A stretch of DNA of 64,000 nt from Ruegeria marisrubri. Its GTDB lineage: Bacteria; Pseudomonadota; Alphaproteobacteria; Rhodobacterales; Rhodobacteraceae. The DNA lies in NCBI RefSeq assembly GCF_001507595.1, contig NZ_LQBQ01000037.1, positions 1 to 64,000 on the forward strand, read 5' to 3'. The position numbers and the translations under genes were made by a program. Each line of letters begins with the position of its first letter. The first letter of the stretch is position 1. The notes under the pieces are model-generated. The model did no database searches. It had not been told where the DNA came from and saw only the letters and a program-made list of their open reading frames with translations. Below, in pieces: positions 42,923 through 52,256 of the stretch.

Positions 42923-45256
42923 ATGACAATCAAAGAGATTTTCGAGACCATGGAATACGGACCCGCCCCGGAAAGCGCCGCCGAAGCCCTGGCGTGGCTG
43001 GGCGATCAGGGCGGTGCGTTCGGCCATTTCATCGACGGGGCCTTCACCAAGCCGGGCAAAGGGTTTGAAAGCCGCAACCCGGCCACGGGCGAGGTTCTGG
43101 CCAAGCTGACCCAGGCCACGCAGGCCGATGTGGACGCCGCCGTCGCCGCCGCGCGCAAGGCGCAGCCCAAATGGGAAAAGCTGGGCGGCCCGGCCCGCGC
43201 CCGCTACCTCTATGCCATCGCGCGGCTGATCCAGAAACACGCCCGCCTGTTCGCGGTGCTGGAGACCTTGGACAACGGCAAGCCGATCCGGGAATCGCGC
43301 GACATCGACATTCCGCTGGTGCAGCGGCATTTCTACTATCACGCGGGCATGGCCCAGCTGATGGAAAGCGAACTGCCCGACGCGCAGGCGCTGGGGGTCT
43401 GCGGCCAGATCATCCCGTGGAACTTCCCGCTGCTGATGCTGGCGTGGAAAGTGGCCCCGGCGCTGGCCATGGGCAACACGGTGGTTCTGAAACCCGCCGA
43501 ATACACCTCGCTGACGGCGCTGCTGTTTGCCGATATCTGCCGGCAGGCCGGGCTGCCCAAGGGCGTGGTCAACATCGTCACCGGCGACGGTGCGGTGGGC
43601 GAGATGATCGTGAAGGCGGACGTGGACAAGATCGCCTTCACCGGCTCGACCGAGGTGGGCCGCCGCATCCGCGAGGCCACCGCCGGGTCGGGCAAGTCGC
43701 TGACGCTCGAGTTGGGCGGCAAGTCGCCCTATATCGTCTTTGACGACGCCGATATCGATTCAGCCATCGAAGGTCTGGTCGATGCGATCTGGTTCAACCA
43801 GGGCCAGGTCTGCTGCGCGGGCTCGCGCCTGCTGGTTCAGGAGGGCATTGCCGAGCGGTTCCATGCCAAGCTGCGCGCCCGCATGGACAAGCTGCGCGTC
43901 GGCAACCCGCTGGACAAATGCATCGACGTGGGCGCCGTGGTGGACCCGGTGCAGCTGCAGACCATCACCTCGATGGTCGATGGCAACTCCGCCGGTCAGG
44001 TCCACCGCGCCACCTGCGAACTGCCCGAGAACGGCTGCTATTACCCGCCGACGCTGATCACCGGGCTGGAGCCCTCGGACCCGCTGATGCAGGAGGAGAT
44101 CTTTGGCCCGGTTCTGGTCTCGACCACCTTCCGCACCCCGGCCGAGGCGGTCGAACTGGCCAACAACACCCGTTACGGGCTGGCGGCCACGGTCTGGACC
44201 GAGAACGTCAACCTTGCGCTGGACATCGCGCCCAAGCTGGTCGCCGGCGTGGTCTGGGTCAATGCCACCAACCTGTTCGACGCGGCTGCGGGCTTTGGCG
44301 GCGTGCGCGAAAGCGGTTTTGGCCGTGAAGGTGGCTGGGAAGGGCTGGCCGCCTATACCAAGTCCAAGGGCAAAACCAAGCATCTGGCGAAAATCGAACC
44401 TGTCGTGGGCGAAGGCGGCCCGGTCGACCCCATCGACCGCACCGCCAAGCTGTATGTCGGCGGCAAGCAGGCGCGGCCCGATGGCGGCTATTCCCGCGCG
44501 GTGTGGGGCAAGGCGGGGCTGCTGGGCCATGTGGGTCTGGCCAACCGCAAGGACGTGCGCAACGCGGTTGAGGCCGCGGCGGGCGCAAAGGGCTGGTCCA
44601 AAACCACCGGCCATCTGCGGGCGCAGATCCTGTATTACATCGGCGAAAACCTCTCGGCCCGCGCCGCCGAGTTCGCGCATCGCATCGACGCGATGACCGG
44701 CCGCAGGGACGGCGCGAAAGAGGTCGAGGCCGCGATCCAGCGCCTGTTCACCGCCGCCGCCTGGGCCGACAAGTATGACGGCCAGGTGCATGGCGTTCCG
44801 ATCCGGGGCGTGGCGATTGCGATGAAGGAACCGGTGGGCGTGATCGGCGCGCTCTGTGCCGACGAGGCGCCGCTGCTGGGTCTGGTCTCGGCCATGGCCC
44901 CGGCGATCGCGATGGGCAACCGGGTGGTTCTGGTGGCGTCCGAGCCCTATCCGCTGGCGGCCACCGACTTCTACCAGGTGCTGGACACCTCGGACGTGCC
45001 CGCCGGCGTGGTGAACATCCTGACCGGCAGCCACGCGGAACTGGCCAAACCGCTGGCCGCGCATCTGAACGTGGATGCGGTCTGGTCCTTCTCGTCGTCG
45101 GACCTGTCGGGCCAGATCGAGAAAGCCTCGGCCGGGAACCTGAAACGGACCTGGGTGAATAACGCGACGGCATTTGACTGGAGCGTGGACCACACCCGCC
45201 GCTTCCTGCAGGCTACGACAGAGGTCAAGAACATCTGGGTGCCCTACGGAGAGTAG
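42923..45256 (+). CDS. Double-domain aldehyde dehydrogenase family protein
   Basis: 777 residues. The N-terminal half (about 1-485) is a complete ALDH: GQIIPWNFPLLMLAWKVAPA, catalytic Glu in SLTLELGGKSPYIVF, catalytic Cys in NQGQVCCAGSRLLV (about 297) and FGGVRESGFGREGG. The C-terminal part (about 510-777) repeats an ALDH N-domain (VGVIGALCADEAPLLGLVSA, GVVNILTGSHAELAKPLAAH) but has no catalytic cysteine, so it is a degenerate copy. Such fused enzymes are often encoded beside deoC and are expected to oxidise its acetaldehyde. NAD is the probable cofactor. Confidence 0.9.
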   Translation: MTIKEIFETMEYGPAPESAAEALAWLGDQGGAFGHFIDGAFTKPGKGFESRNPATGEVLAKLTQATQADVDAAVAAARKAQPKWEKLGGPARARYLYAIARLIQKHARLFAVLETLDNGKPIRESRDIDIPLVQRHFYYHAGMAQLMESELPDAQALGVCGQIIPWNFPLLMLAWKVAPALAMGNTVVLKPAEYTSLTALLFADICRQAGLPKGVVNIVTGDGAVGEMIVKADVDKIAFTGSTEVGRRIREATAGSGKSLTLELGGKSPYIVFDDADIDSAIEGLVDAIWFNQGQVCCAGSRLLVQEGIAERFHAKLRARMDKLRVGNPLDKCIDVGAVVDPVQLQTITSMVDGNSAGQVHRATCELPENGCYYPPTLITGLEPSDPLMQEEIFGPVLVSTTFRTPAEAVELANNTRYGLAATVWTENVNLALDIAPKLVAGVVWVNATNLFDAAAGFGGVRESGFGREGGWEGLAAYTKSKGKTKHLAKIEPVVGEGGPVDPIDRTAKLYVGGKQARPDGGYSRAVWGKAGLLGHVGLANRKDVRNAVEAAAGAKGWSKTTGHLRAQILYYIGENLSARAAEFAHRIDAMTGRRDGAKEVEAAIQRLFTAAAWADKYDGQVHGVPIRGVAIAMKEPVGVIGALCADEAPLLGLVSAMAPAIAMGNRVVLVASEPYPLAATDFYQVLDTSDVPAGVVNILTGSHAELAKPLAAHLNVDAVWSFSSSDLSGQIEKASAGNLKRTWVNNATAFDWSVDHTRRFLQATTEVKNIWVPYGE

Positions 45257-45282
45257 GGCTCCCGCATCAGGGGAGGCTCTGC

Positions 45283-46098
45283 ATGGACTTTGCGGGAAAG
45301 ACGGTCATCGTCATTGGTGGCACCAGTGGCATCAACCGGGGCATCGCCGAGGCCTTCGCGGCCTCGGGCGCGAAACTGGCCGTGGCCAGCCGCTCGCAGG
45401 ACAAGGTGGACGACACGGTCGCGGCGCTGAAGGCGGCGGGCGCGGCCGAGGCCATCGGCGCGGCCTTCGACGTGCGTGACCCGGATGCGGTCGCGGCGGG
45501 GCTGCAACAGTTCCACGCGGCGCTGGGTGACTTCGACGTGCTGGTTTCGGGGGCGGCGGGCAACTTCCCGGCGCTGATGGCGGAGATGTCGGTCAACGCC
45601 TTCCGCACCGTGGTCGAGATCGACCTGATGGGCACCGTGCATGTGCTGAAGGGCGCCTATCCCTATCTGAAACGCCCCGGCGGCAACATCATCAACATCT
45701 CGGCCCCGCAATCCTACCTGCCCTACGAGGGCCAGGCCCATGTCTGCGCGGCCAAGGCCGGGGTCGATCAGATCACCCGCACCCTGTCGATGGAATGGGG
45801 CGTCGAGGGCATCCGGGTGAACTCGGTGGTGCCGGGCTTCATCGAGGGCACCGAGGGCGCCAAGCGCCTGGCCCCCACCCCGGACGCGGGCGCGCAATTG
45901 CTTCGGGACGTGCCGCTGGGCCGCTGGGGCACCCCGCAGGACGTGGCCAATGCCTGCCTGTTTTTGGCCTCGGACATGGCCAGCTATGTCAGCGGCACGG
46001 TTCTGGCCGTGGACGGGGCGCTGTATCAGCGCGGCTCGGGCCAGTTCGGCCAGATGATGGGACAGATGCTGCGCAGCATGGCCGGCAAAAAGCGCTGA
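45283..46098 (+). CDS. Short-chain dehydrogenase/reductase, 2,4-dienoyl-CoA reductase-like
   Basis: 271 residues. The NADPH loop is VIGGTSGINRGIAEAF. The classic SDR YxxxK tyrosine is absent: the segment reads GQAHVCAAKAGVDQITRTLS. The pattern H-x-x-x-A-K-A-x-V-D is that of 2,4-dienoyl-CoA reductases (DECR), which use a different tyrosine, so the loss is expected rather than a defect. It would reduce dienoyl-CoA intermediates of polyunsaturated fatty acids. GGGAGG precedes the ATG. It starts 27 bp after the aldehyde dehydrogenase but seems functionally separate. Confidence 0.82.
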   Translation: MDFAGKTVIVIGGTSGINRGIAEAFAASGAKLAVASRSQDKVDDTVAALKAAGAAEAIGAAFDVRDPDAVAAGLQQFHAALGDFDVLVSGAAGNFPALMAEMSVNAFRTVVEIDLMGTVHVLKGAYPYLKRPGGNIINISAPQSYLPYEGQAHVCAAKAGVDQITRTLSMEWGVEGIRVNSVVPGFIEGTEGAKRLAPTPDAGAQLLRDVPLGRWGTPQDVANACLFLASDMASYVSGTVLAVDGALYQRGSGQFGQMMGQMLRSMAGKKR

Positions 46099-46203
46099 TC
46101 CAATTGGGTTGTGTTGTTGAAACTGAAGCAGTACCGAGACCGCATTTGAACGGTTTCGCCAATTCAGGTTGCTAGGATAACCGCAACCGGCTCTAATTAG
46201 GGA

Positions 46204-46866
46204 ATGTCAAAAATACTATTGCCCGCCCGAGACATTTCCGACTGGAAAGGCCTGTTGGCAGACCCTGAAAAGCAGTGGAAACCTGGATATTCGGCTATGG
46301 CCACCGCCCGTTCATGGATGTCCGCAGACGGTTTGCCACCCGAGATATCCGCGTTGTTCGAGAGTGACCCTGAGTTAATCTTTGCCGTGCCTGAGCATAA
46401 AGTTCCGTTGCCCGGGGGTCGGCGCGATAGCCAATGCGACGTGTTTGCTCTGCTTCGCGCTCAAGACCAGACTGTGGCGCTGGCGGTAGAGGCAAAGGTC
46501 AACGAACCGTTTGACAGAACTCTGGGCGACTGGCTTGCCGACGGCTCCGAAGGCAAGAAGCAACGCTTGCAAGCCATCTGCGACTATCTTGAGTGCCCTG
46601 AACCGCCTGCTGACTTGCGCTATCAACTATTCCATCGATCAGCGGCGGCAATCATCGAATCGAAACGACTGAAAACCGACGCCGCGGCGATGGTTGTTCA
46701 GTCGTTTTCGCAGGAACACAGATGGTTCGATGATTTTGCGGCTTTCTGCGCGTTTCTCGGAACAGAAAGTGAAAGAGGTGTTCTGCACAAACGCCTCCTT
46801 TCGGACGGACGCTCCCTGATGTTGGCATGGGTCACGGGCGCCGAGCGCCACTTGGACACCCCCTAA
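46204..46866 (+). CDS. Uncharacterised PD-(D/E)XK nuclease-like protein
   Basis: 220 residues, cytoplasmic. The stretch SQCDVFALLRAQDQTVALAV followed by EAKVNEPF has the D-x(16)-ExK spacing of PD-(D/E)XK nucleases, and a helical C-terminal half follows (QLFHRSAAAIIESKRL, then AAAMVVQSFSQEHRWFDDF). Family membership is therefore likely, activity unproven. I think it matches a DUF6946-type family, but I cannot verify this. Its base composition is visibly less GC-rich than both neighbours and its codon use is freer, hinting at horizontal acquisition. No partner methylase or defence gene is adjacent. Confidence 0.7.
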   Translation: MSKILLPARDISDWKGLLADPEKQWKPGYSAMATARSWMSADGLPPEISALFESDPELIFAVPEHKVPLPGGRRDSQCDVFALLRAQDQTVALAVEAKVNEPFDRTLGDWLADGSEGKKQRLQAICDYLECPEPPADLRYQLFHRSAAAIIESKRLKTDAAAMVVQSFSQEHRWFDDFAAFCAFLGTESERGVLHKRLLSDGRSLMLAWVTGAERHLDTP

Positions 46867-46872
46867 CTCATC

Positions 46873-48183
46873 TCAGTTCGTTGTCTCCAGCCCCACCGGC
46901 TTGCCGACGACGGTGAAATGCAGCCCTTCGGGGTCGAGCAGTTCGCGCGCGACGCGGTTGATCTCGTCCAGCGTCACCGCGTTCACCTTGTCGTTGCGGG
47001 TGGCGATGTAGTCGATCGGCAGCCCCTCCATCTGCATCCCCACCATGATCCCCGCGATCTGCGCGTTGCCGTCGAACCGCAGCGGGTAGGCGCCGGTCAG
47101 ATAGGTCTTGGCGTCCTGCAACTCTTTCTCGGTGACGCCTTCCTCGGCGGCGCGTCTCCATTCGGCGCGGATCACCTCGATTGCCTCGGCGATGCGGTCA
47201 TTGGCCGACGCCACCGACCCCAGATAGACCGAGGCCAGATCCTTGGGGACCAGATAGGAATAGACCCCGTAAGTCAGGCCACGCTTTTCGCGCACCTCCT
47301 GCATCAGGCGGCTTTCAAAGCCCCCGCCGCCGAGGATGTGGTTCAGGATGTAGGCGGCAAAGAAATCCGGGTCGTCCCGGTCGATGCCCTTTTGCGCGAA
47401 CAGGGCCACCGATTGCGGCGTATCGAACTCCACCACGGAAACGCCGCCGGAAATGTTCACCTCGGCCTTGCCGGGAATGGGTGCCCCGGTTTCGGGCAGA
47501 TCGGCCAGCAGCGTATCCAGCAGCACGCCCAGTTCCTCGGCCGTGATGTCGCCCACCGCCCCGACATAGAGCCTGTCCTTGGCAAAGACCCCGCGATAGG
47601 CCGCCACGATGTCGTCGCGGGTCAGGGCCGAGACGCTCTCGATCGTGCCTTTGCCCTCGGACCCATAGGGGTGTTCGCCATAGGCCATTTTGGCGAAATG
47701 CCGGCTGGCGATCTTGTTGGGGTTGGTCTCGTCGGATTTCAGCCCGGACAGGACCTGCGCCCGCACCCGGTCGATCGCGTCCTGATCGAAACGCGGCTCG
47801 TGGATGGTGGTGCGCAGCAGGTCCACCACCTGATCCCGGTTCTCGGTCAGGAACTGCGCCGAGATCGCAACCGAGTCGTCGGTGGCGTTGTAGGAGAACG
47901 AAGCGGCCAGCGACTCGAGTTCACGCGCATAGCTGCGCGCATCCATGTCGCCCGCGCCTTCCTCGAGCAGGCCGCTCATCAGGTAGACCGCGCCGCGCTT
48001 GTCCGGGTCATCCAGCGAGGTGCCGCCGCGAAACCGGATCTCGAGCGCGGTGAAGGGGATGGAGTGTTCCTCGACCAGCCACGCCTTGATGCCCTTGGGC
48101 GAGGTGACCTCCTGGATCTGGATCTCGGCCCAGGCCGGCAGGGCCAGCAACAGGGCGGCCACGAATGTTGCGATTGCCTTCAT
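46873..48183 (-). CDS. M16-family peptidase-like protein lacking the zinc motif (regulatory partner)
   Basis: 436 residues with a signal peptide (FVAALLLALPAWA). The M16 fold is clear (GLTYGVYSYLVPKDLASVYL, FESRLMQEVREKRG), but the inverted HxxEH zinc motif is replaced by GAVYLMSGLLEEGAGD, so it should be catalytically inactive. It overlaps the active paralogue by 4 bp and presumably forms a heterodimer with it, as alpha/beta subunits do in processing peptidases. Both are probably periplasmic. Confidence 0.92.
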   Translation of the reverse strand: MKAIATFVAALLLALPAWAEIQIQEVTSPKGIKAWLVEEHSIPFTALEIRFRGGTSLDDPDKRGAVYLMSGLLEEGAGDMDARSYARELESLAASFSYNATDDSVAISAQFLTENRDQVVDLLRTTIHEPRFDQDAIDRVRAQVLSGLKSDETNPNKIASRHFAKMAYGEHPYGSEGKGTIESVSALTRDDIVAAYRGVFAKDRLYVGAVGDITAEELGVLLDTLLADLPETGAPIPGKAEVNISGGVSVVEFDTPQSVALFAQKGIDRDDPDFFAAYILNHILGGGGFESRLMQEVREKRGLTYGVYSYLVPKDLASVYLGSVASANDRIAEAIEVIRAEWRRAAEEGVTEKELQDAKTYLTGAYPLRFDGNAQIAGIMVGMQMEGLPIDYIATRNDKVNAVTLDEINRVARELLDPEGLHFTVVGKPVGLETTN

Positions 48184-49520
48184 TGCGTCACCTCCTCGTC
48201 GCGCATCAGCCAGCCGGTCACCGAGGCCTCGGGGCGCAGAAACTCGCGGGCGGCGGCGAGGATCTCGTCGCCGGTCACCGCCTGCAGGATCTCGGGCCAG
48301 GCCTGCACGTCCTCGACCGTCAGGCCGCTGGCCAGCGCCTGCCCGTAGCGGTTGCCGATGCCGTCCACGTTGTCGCGGGCATAGATCAGCGAGGCGCGCA
48401 GCTGCATCTTGATCCGGTCCAGATCCTCCTGCTTGACCCCCTCGGCCAGAAACTCGGCCATGGCCTGATCCATCGCCGCTTCGGCCTCTTGCAGGGAAAC
48501 GCCCTCGGCCGGAACGACGATCAGGTCAAAGGTGGTGTCGTCCAGCGAGACGCCCCGGTACCACGACCCGGCATAGACCACCTTCTGCGCGTCGAATTGC
48601 AGCTTTTCGTTCAGGTAGGACGTGGTGCCGCCGCCCAGCAGTTCGGCCAGCAGGTAGAGCGCCGCCGCCGTTTCCTGATCGCCCGGATCGCGTTCCGGCA
48701 CCAGATAGCTGCGCTGGACATAGGGTTGCGAAACGCGGGGGTCCTTGTAGATGAGGCGGCGTTCGGCGGTCTGGGGCGGCTCCTGCGAGCGGTAGCGTTC
48801 GGGCAGGTCCGGGTTGGCGGGGATCACGCCGTAGTGTTTCTCGGCCAGCGCCCTGACCTCCTGCGGGTCCACGTCGCCGGTGACCACGAGGATCGCGTTG
48901 TTGGGCGCGTAATAGGTGCGGTAGAAGGACAGGGCGTCGTCCATGTCCAGCTCTTCCATCTCGTGCTTCCAGCCGATGACCGGCACGCCATAGCGATGGT
49001 TGAGAAACTGCGCCGCGTTCAACTGCTCGCCGAACAGCGCCCGCGGGTTGTTCTCGGTGCGCTGGTTGCGTTCCTCGAGGATCACGTTGCGCTCGGTGAC
49101 GATGTCATTCTCGGTCAGGCGCACGTTGCGCATCCGGTCCGCCTCCATCCGCATCATCAGCTCCAGCCGGTCGGCGGCGACGCGCTGGAAATAGGCGGTG
49201 TAGTCGTAGGAGGTAAACGCGTTGTCGGTGCCGCCATTGGCCGCGACCGTGGCCGACAGCTCGCCCGGCGCCATCGTGTCGGTGCCCTTGAACAGCAGGT
49301 GTTCGAGGAAATGCGCCACGCCCGATGAGCCCACGGGTTCATCAGCGGACCCGGCCCGGTACCAGACCATGTGCTGCACGACCGGCGCGCGGTGATCCTC
49401 GACCACCACCACCTCCATGCCGTTGTCGAGCGTGAAGGTCGTGACCGCCTCGTGCCCGTTATAGGCCAGAAGCGGAGTCGCGAAAACTAGGGCGGCTGAA
49501 AGCACCAGGGCCCGGACCAT
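48180..49520 (-). CDS. M16-family zinc metallopeptidase (active subunit)
   Basis: 446 residues with a signal peptide (VLSAALVFATPLLA). The zinc site is SSGVAHFLEHLLFKGTDTM (HxxEH), with the distal Glu in the helix ENDIVTERNVILEERNQRTE. The second half has ALYLLAELLGGGTTSYLNEKL. It probably degrades peptides in the periplasm with the inactive partner encoded next to it. It belongs to the minus-strand run rsmB-heparinase-purH-lspA-DUF3035, which may be partly co-transcribed. Confidence 0.94.
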   Translation of the reverse strand: MVRALVLSAALVFATPLLAYNGHEAVTTFTLDNGMEVVVVEDHRAPVVQHMVWYRAGSADEPVGSSGVAHFLEHLLFKGTDTMAPGELSATVAANGGTDNAFTSYDYTAYFQRVAADRLELMMRMEADRMRNVRLTENDIVTERNVILEERNQRTENNPRALFGEQLNAAQFLNHRYGVPVIGWKHEMEELDMDDALSFYRTYYAPNNAILVVTGDVDPQEVRALAEKHYGVIPANPDLPERYRSQEPPQTAERRLIYKDPRVSQPYVQRSYLVPERDPGDQETAAALYLLAELLGGGTTSYLNEKLQFDAQKVVYAGSWYRGVSLDDTTFDLIVVPAEGVSLQEAEAAMDQAMAEFLAEGVKQEDLDRIKMQLRASLIYARDNVDGIGNRYGQALASGLTVEDVQAWPEILQAVTGDEILAAAREFLRPEASVTGWLMRDEEVTQ

Positions 49521-49601
49521 GCGGCATCCTCCGTGTCGGTTACCCGGGTAAACCTACGGCCCGCGCGTGCAGGTTCAAGTGCGCTGACGGAAAGTTAAGA
49601 A

Positions 49602-50120
49602 TTATTCACCGAATGGCGGCGCCGAAGGCGTGGCGAATCCCTGCCGCCGGAGCGCGTCGGTCTGCTTGTAGGGATCAAGCGATTCCCTGCGATAGGCCTG
49701 CGCATAGCGATCCACCGGGAACAGGCGGATGCGGGTGAACCGGCCCTGCCGCTTGCGGAACTCCTCGTCCTCTTCCGCCACGACCTGCCGTGTGTTGGGC
49801 GCCACGCCATACCGGCTTGACGCCACGACCAGGGCCTGATCCTGCGACGGGATGCCCTTGTTCGGGTCCAGCGCCGTGGCGCTTCCGCCCAGCGCCACGA
49901 CGGCATCGGCCTTGGGCGTCGGGTCGGTCAGGTTGGAGCCGCCGGGCGTGGGCGCAGGCAAAAAGCTGTAGTCGTTGGGATTCGTCAGCGGCTTGACCGG
50001 CAAAATCCCGAACTCGTCCGGCCCCGGCCCTTGCGGCCGAATGTCCTTGAGCCCCTTGTTCGAGCAGCCCGACACCGCGATGGCAGCGGTCACAACGATT
50101 GTCGCCAGCGGTATCCGCAT
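49602..50120 (-). CDS. DUF3035 lipoprotein (possible BAM-complex-associated protein)
   Basis: 172 residues. The lipobox [12 protein letters not shown] gives lipidation at Cys19. The conserved [23 protein letters not shown] is the DUF3035 signature, and the rest is low-complexity and charged, with [20 protein letters not shown]. Some annotation pipelines link this family to the beta-barrel assembly machinery of alphaproteobacteria (BamF). I treat that as unconfirmed. It lies just downstream of lspA, the enzyme that would process its signal peptide. Confidence 0.85.
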   Translation of the reverse strand: MRIPLATIVVTAAIAVSGCSNKGLKDIRPQGPGPDEFGILPVKPLTNPNDYSFLPAPTPGGSNLTDPTPKADAVVALGGSATALDPNKGIPSQDQALVVASSRYGVAPNTRQVVAEEDEEFRKRQGRFTRIRLFPVDRYAQAYRRESLDPYKQTDALRRQGFATPSAPPFGE

Positions 50121-50170
50121 GGTTGTCTCCAGCCTGTTTCAGGCGCTTTTATCCCATTTCCGGCGGCCCG

Positions 50171-50644
50171 TCACGAGGGCTTTTTGCCGTCGAACAGCAT
50201 CAGCCCCAGCGCACCGGCGAAAATGAACACATCGGCAAGGTTGAACACGAAGGGATTGTCGATGCCGCAGCAGGACATGTTCAGAAAGTCCAGCACATAG
50301 CCATAGAGCACCCGGTCCAGCACGTTGCCCAGCGCGCCGCCGATCAGCAGGCCACCGCTGATCAGCATGACCGCAGAGCGCGGCGCCCGGCTCAGCCAGA
50401 CGAAAACCGCGAGGCTGATGGCCACAGACAGGCCGATCAGGACCCAGCGGGCGGTGTCGCCGTCACCCTGGAACAGGCCGAAATTGATGCCCCGGTTCTC
50501 GCCGTAGCTGAACACCAGCAGCGGGGGGAACACGTCGATGGGGCCGCGCTGCGCCACGCCCATCACATGCACGACCAGATACTTGCTGACCTGGTCGAGC
50601 AGAAAGGCCAGCGCCCCGGCCCAGAAGAGCGCGCGATACCGCAT
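50171..50644 (-). CDS. lspA: Lipoprotein signal peptidase (signal peptidase II)
   Basis: 157 residues with four transmembrane helices. Catalytic aspartates are in [15 protein letters not shown] and [11 protein letters not shown]. The N-terminal helix [13 protein letters not shown] carries the conserved DQxSK. It overlaps the purH stop by one base (TGATG), so it is translationally coupled. It cleaves prolipoproteins such as the DUF3035 product next door. Confidence 0.97.
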   Translation of the reverse strand: MRYRALFWAGALAFLLDQVSKYLVVHVMGVAQRGPIDVFPPLLVFSYGENRGINFGLFQGDGDTARWVLIGLSVAISLAVFVWLSRAPRSAVMLISGGLLIGGALGNVLDRVLYGYVLDFLNMSCCGIDNPFVFNLADVFIFAGALGLMLFDGKKPS

Positions 50645-52233
50645 CAGTGGCGGAAATGGCGCATGCCGGTGAAGACCATGGCAAGGCCCGCCTCGTTGGC
50701 GGCCTTGATCACCTCTTCGTCACGCATCGAGCCGCCCGGCTGGATCACGCAGGTGCCGCCCGCGGCCGCGGCCTCCAGCAGGCCGTCCGGGAAGGGGAAG
50801 AACGCATCCGACGCAACCGCGCAGCCCTTGGCGAGGCTTTCTGGCAACCCCAGTTCCTTGGCCATGCGCTCGGCCTTGGCGGCGGCCACGTTGGCGCTGT
50901 CGAGGCGGCTCATCTGGCCCGCGCCCACGCCCACGGTGGCGTTGTCCTTGACATAGACGATGGCGTTGGACTTGACGTGCTTGGCGACCTTCCAGGCAAA
51001 GAGCAGGTCCTGCATCTGCGCCTCGGTCGGGGCCTTTTCGGTCACGACCTTGAGATCCTCCATGCCGACATAGCCGACATCCTTGTCCTGCACGAGCATA
51101 CCGCCCGCAACCTGCTTGTAGGCCACGATCGGCTGGCGCGGATCGGGCAGAGCCTCGGTCAGCAGCAGGCGCAGGTTCTTCTTGGCGGCGAATATTTCCT
51201 TGGCCTCATCCGATGCGCCCGGCGCGATCACCACCTCGGTGAAGATCTCGGTGATCCTGGCGGCGGTTTCCGCGTCCAGCGGCCGGTTCAGGGCGACGAT
51301 GCCGCCGAAGGCCGAGGTACGGTCGCAGTCGAACGCCTTCTGATAGGCCTCGGCCAGCGTGCCGGCCCTGGCCACGCCGCAGGGGTTGGCGTGCTTGATG
51401 ATGGCGACGGCGGCGCTTTCGGCCGGGTCGAACTCGGCCACCAGTTCATAGGCGGCGTCGGTGTCGTTGATGTTGTTGTAGCTCAGTTCCTTGCCCTGCA
51501 GCTGCACGGCGGTCGCCACGCCGGGACGGTTCGAGCCATCGGTGTAGAAGGCCGCCTTCTGGTGGCTGTTCTCGCCATAGCGCAGCGTCTGTTTCAGTTC
51601 GCCGGCAAAGGCGCGGCGGCGGGGGGCTTCGAGTTCCAGCGCGCCGGCCATCCAGTTCGACACGGCGGCGTCATAGGCGGCGGTGCGGGCATAGGCCTTC
51701 TGCGCCAGCTTGCGGCGGAATTTCGGGCAGGTGGCGCCGTCATGCTGGTCCATGTCACCCAGCAGCTTTTCGTAATCCTCGACATCCACCACCACGTTGA
51801 CGAAGGCATGGTTCTTGGCGGCGGCGCGGATCATCGCGGGGCCGCCGATGTCGATGTTCTCGATGCACTCGTCCCAACCGGCGCCACGGGCCACGGTGGC
51901 CTCGAACGGGTAGAGGTTCACCACCAGCAGGTCGATCCCACCGATGCCGTGCTGTTCCATCGCCGCCACGTGGGCGTCGTTGTCACGCAGCGCCAGAAGC
52001 CCGCCATGCACCATCGGGTGCAGCGTCTTGACCCGGCCGTCCATCATCTCGGGGAAGCCGGTCACCTCGGACACGTCCTTGACGGTCAGGCCGGCGTCGC
52101 GCAGCGCCCTGGCGGTGCCCCCGGTCGAGAGCAACTCGACCCCACGGTCCGCCAGAGCCTTGCCCAGCTCGATCAGTCCGGTCTTGTCGGATACGGAAAT
52201 CAGCGCGCGGCGCACGGGGTGAAGTTCGGTCAT
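50644..52233 (-). CDS. purH: Bifunctional AICAR transformylase/IMP cyclohydrolase PurH
   Basis: Catalyses the last two steps of IMP synthesis. The N-terminal MGS-like cyclohydrolase domain has [25 protein letters not shown] and [15 protein letters not shown]. The transformylase domain has [23 protein letters not shown] and the [16 protein letters not shown] motif. 529 residues, normal length. It is 23 bp downstream of the heparinase-like gene and coupled to lspA. Confidence 0.98.
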   Translation of the reverse strand: MTELHPVRRALISVSDKTGLIELGKALADRGVELLSTGGTARALRDAGLTVKDVSEVTGFPEMMDGRVKTLHPMVHGGLLALRDNDAHVAAMEQHGIGGIDLLVVNLYPFEATVARGAGWDECIENIDIGGPAMIRAAAKNHAFVNVVVDVEDYEKLLGDMDQHDGATCPKFRRKLAQKAYARTAAYDAAVSNWMAGALELEAPRRRAFAGELKQTLRYGENSHQKAAFYTDGSNRPGVATAVQLQGKELSYNNINDTDAAYELVAEFDPAESAAVAIIKHANPCGVARAGTLAEAYQKAFDCDRTSAFGGIVALNRPLDAETAARITEIFTEVVIAPGASDEAKEIFAAKKNLRLLLTEALPDPRQPIVAYKQVAGGMLVQDKDVGYVGMEDLKVVTEKAPTEAQMQDLLFAWKVAKHVKSNAIVYVKDNATVGVGAGQMSRLDSANVAAAKAERMAKELGLPESLAKGCAVASDAFFPFPDGLLEAAAAGGTCVIQPGGSMRDEEVIKAANEAGLAMVFTGMRHFRH

Positions 52234-52256
52234 GGGTCTCGGGGTCCTTGTGCGGA

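Noticed and set aside
45283..46098. Inactivated SDR because the YxxxK tyrosine is missing
   Set aside because: The HxxxAK pattern is normal for DECR-type reductases, so the change is not a defect.
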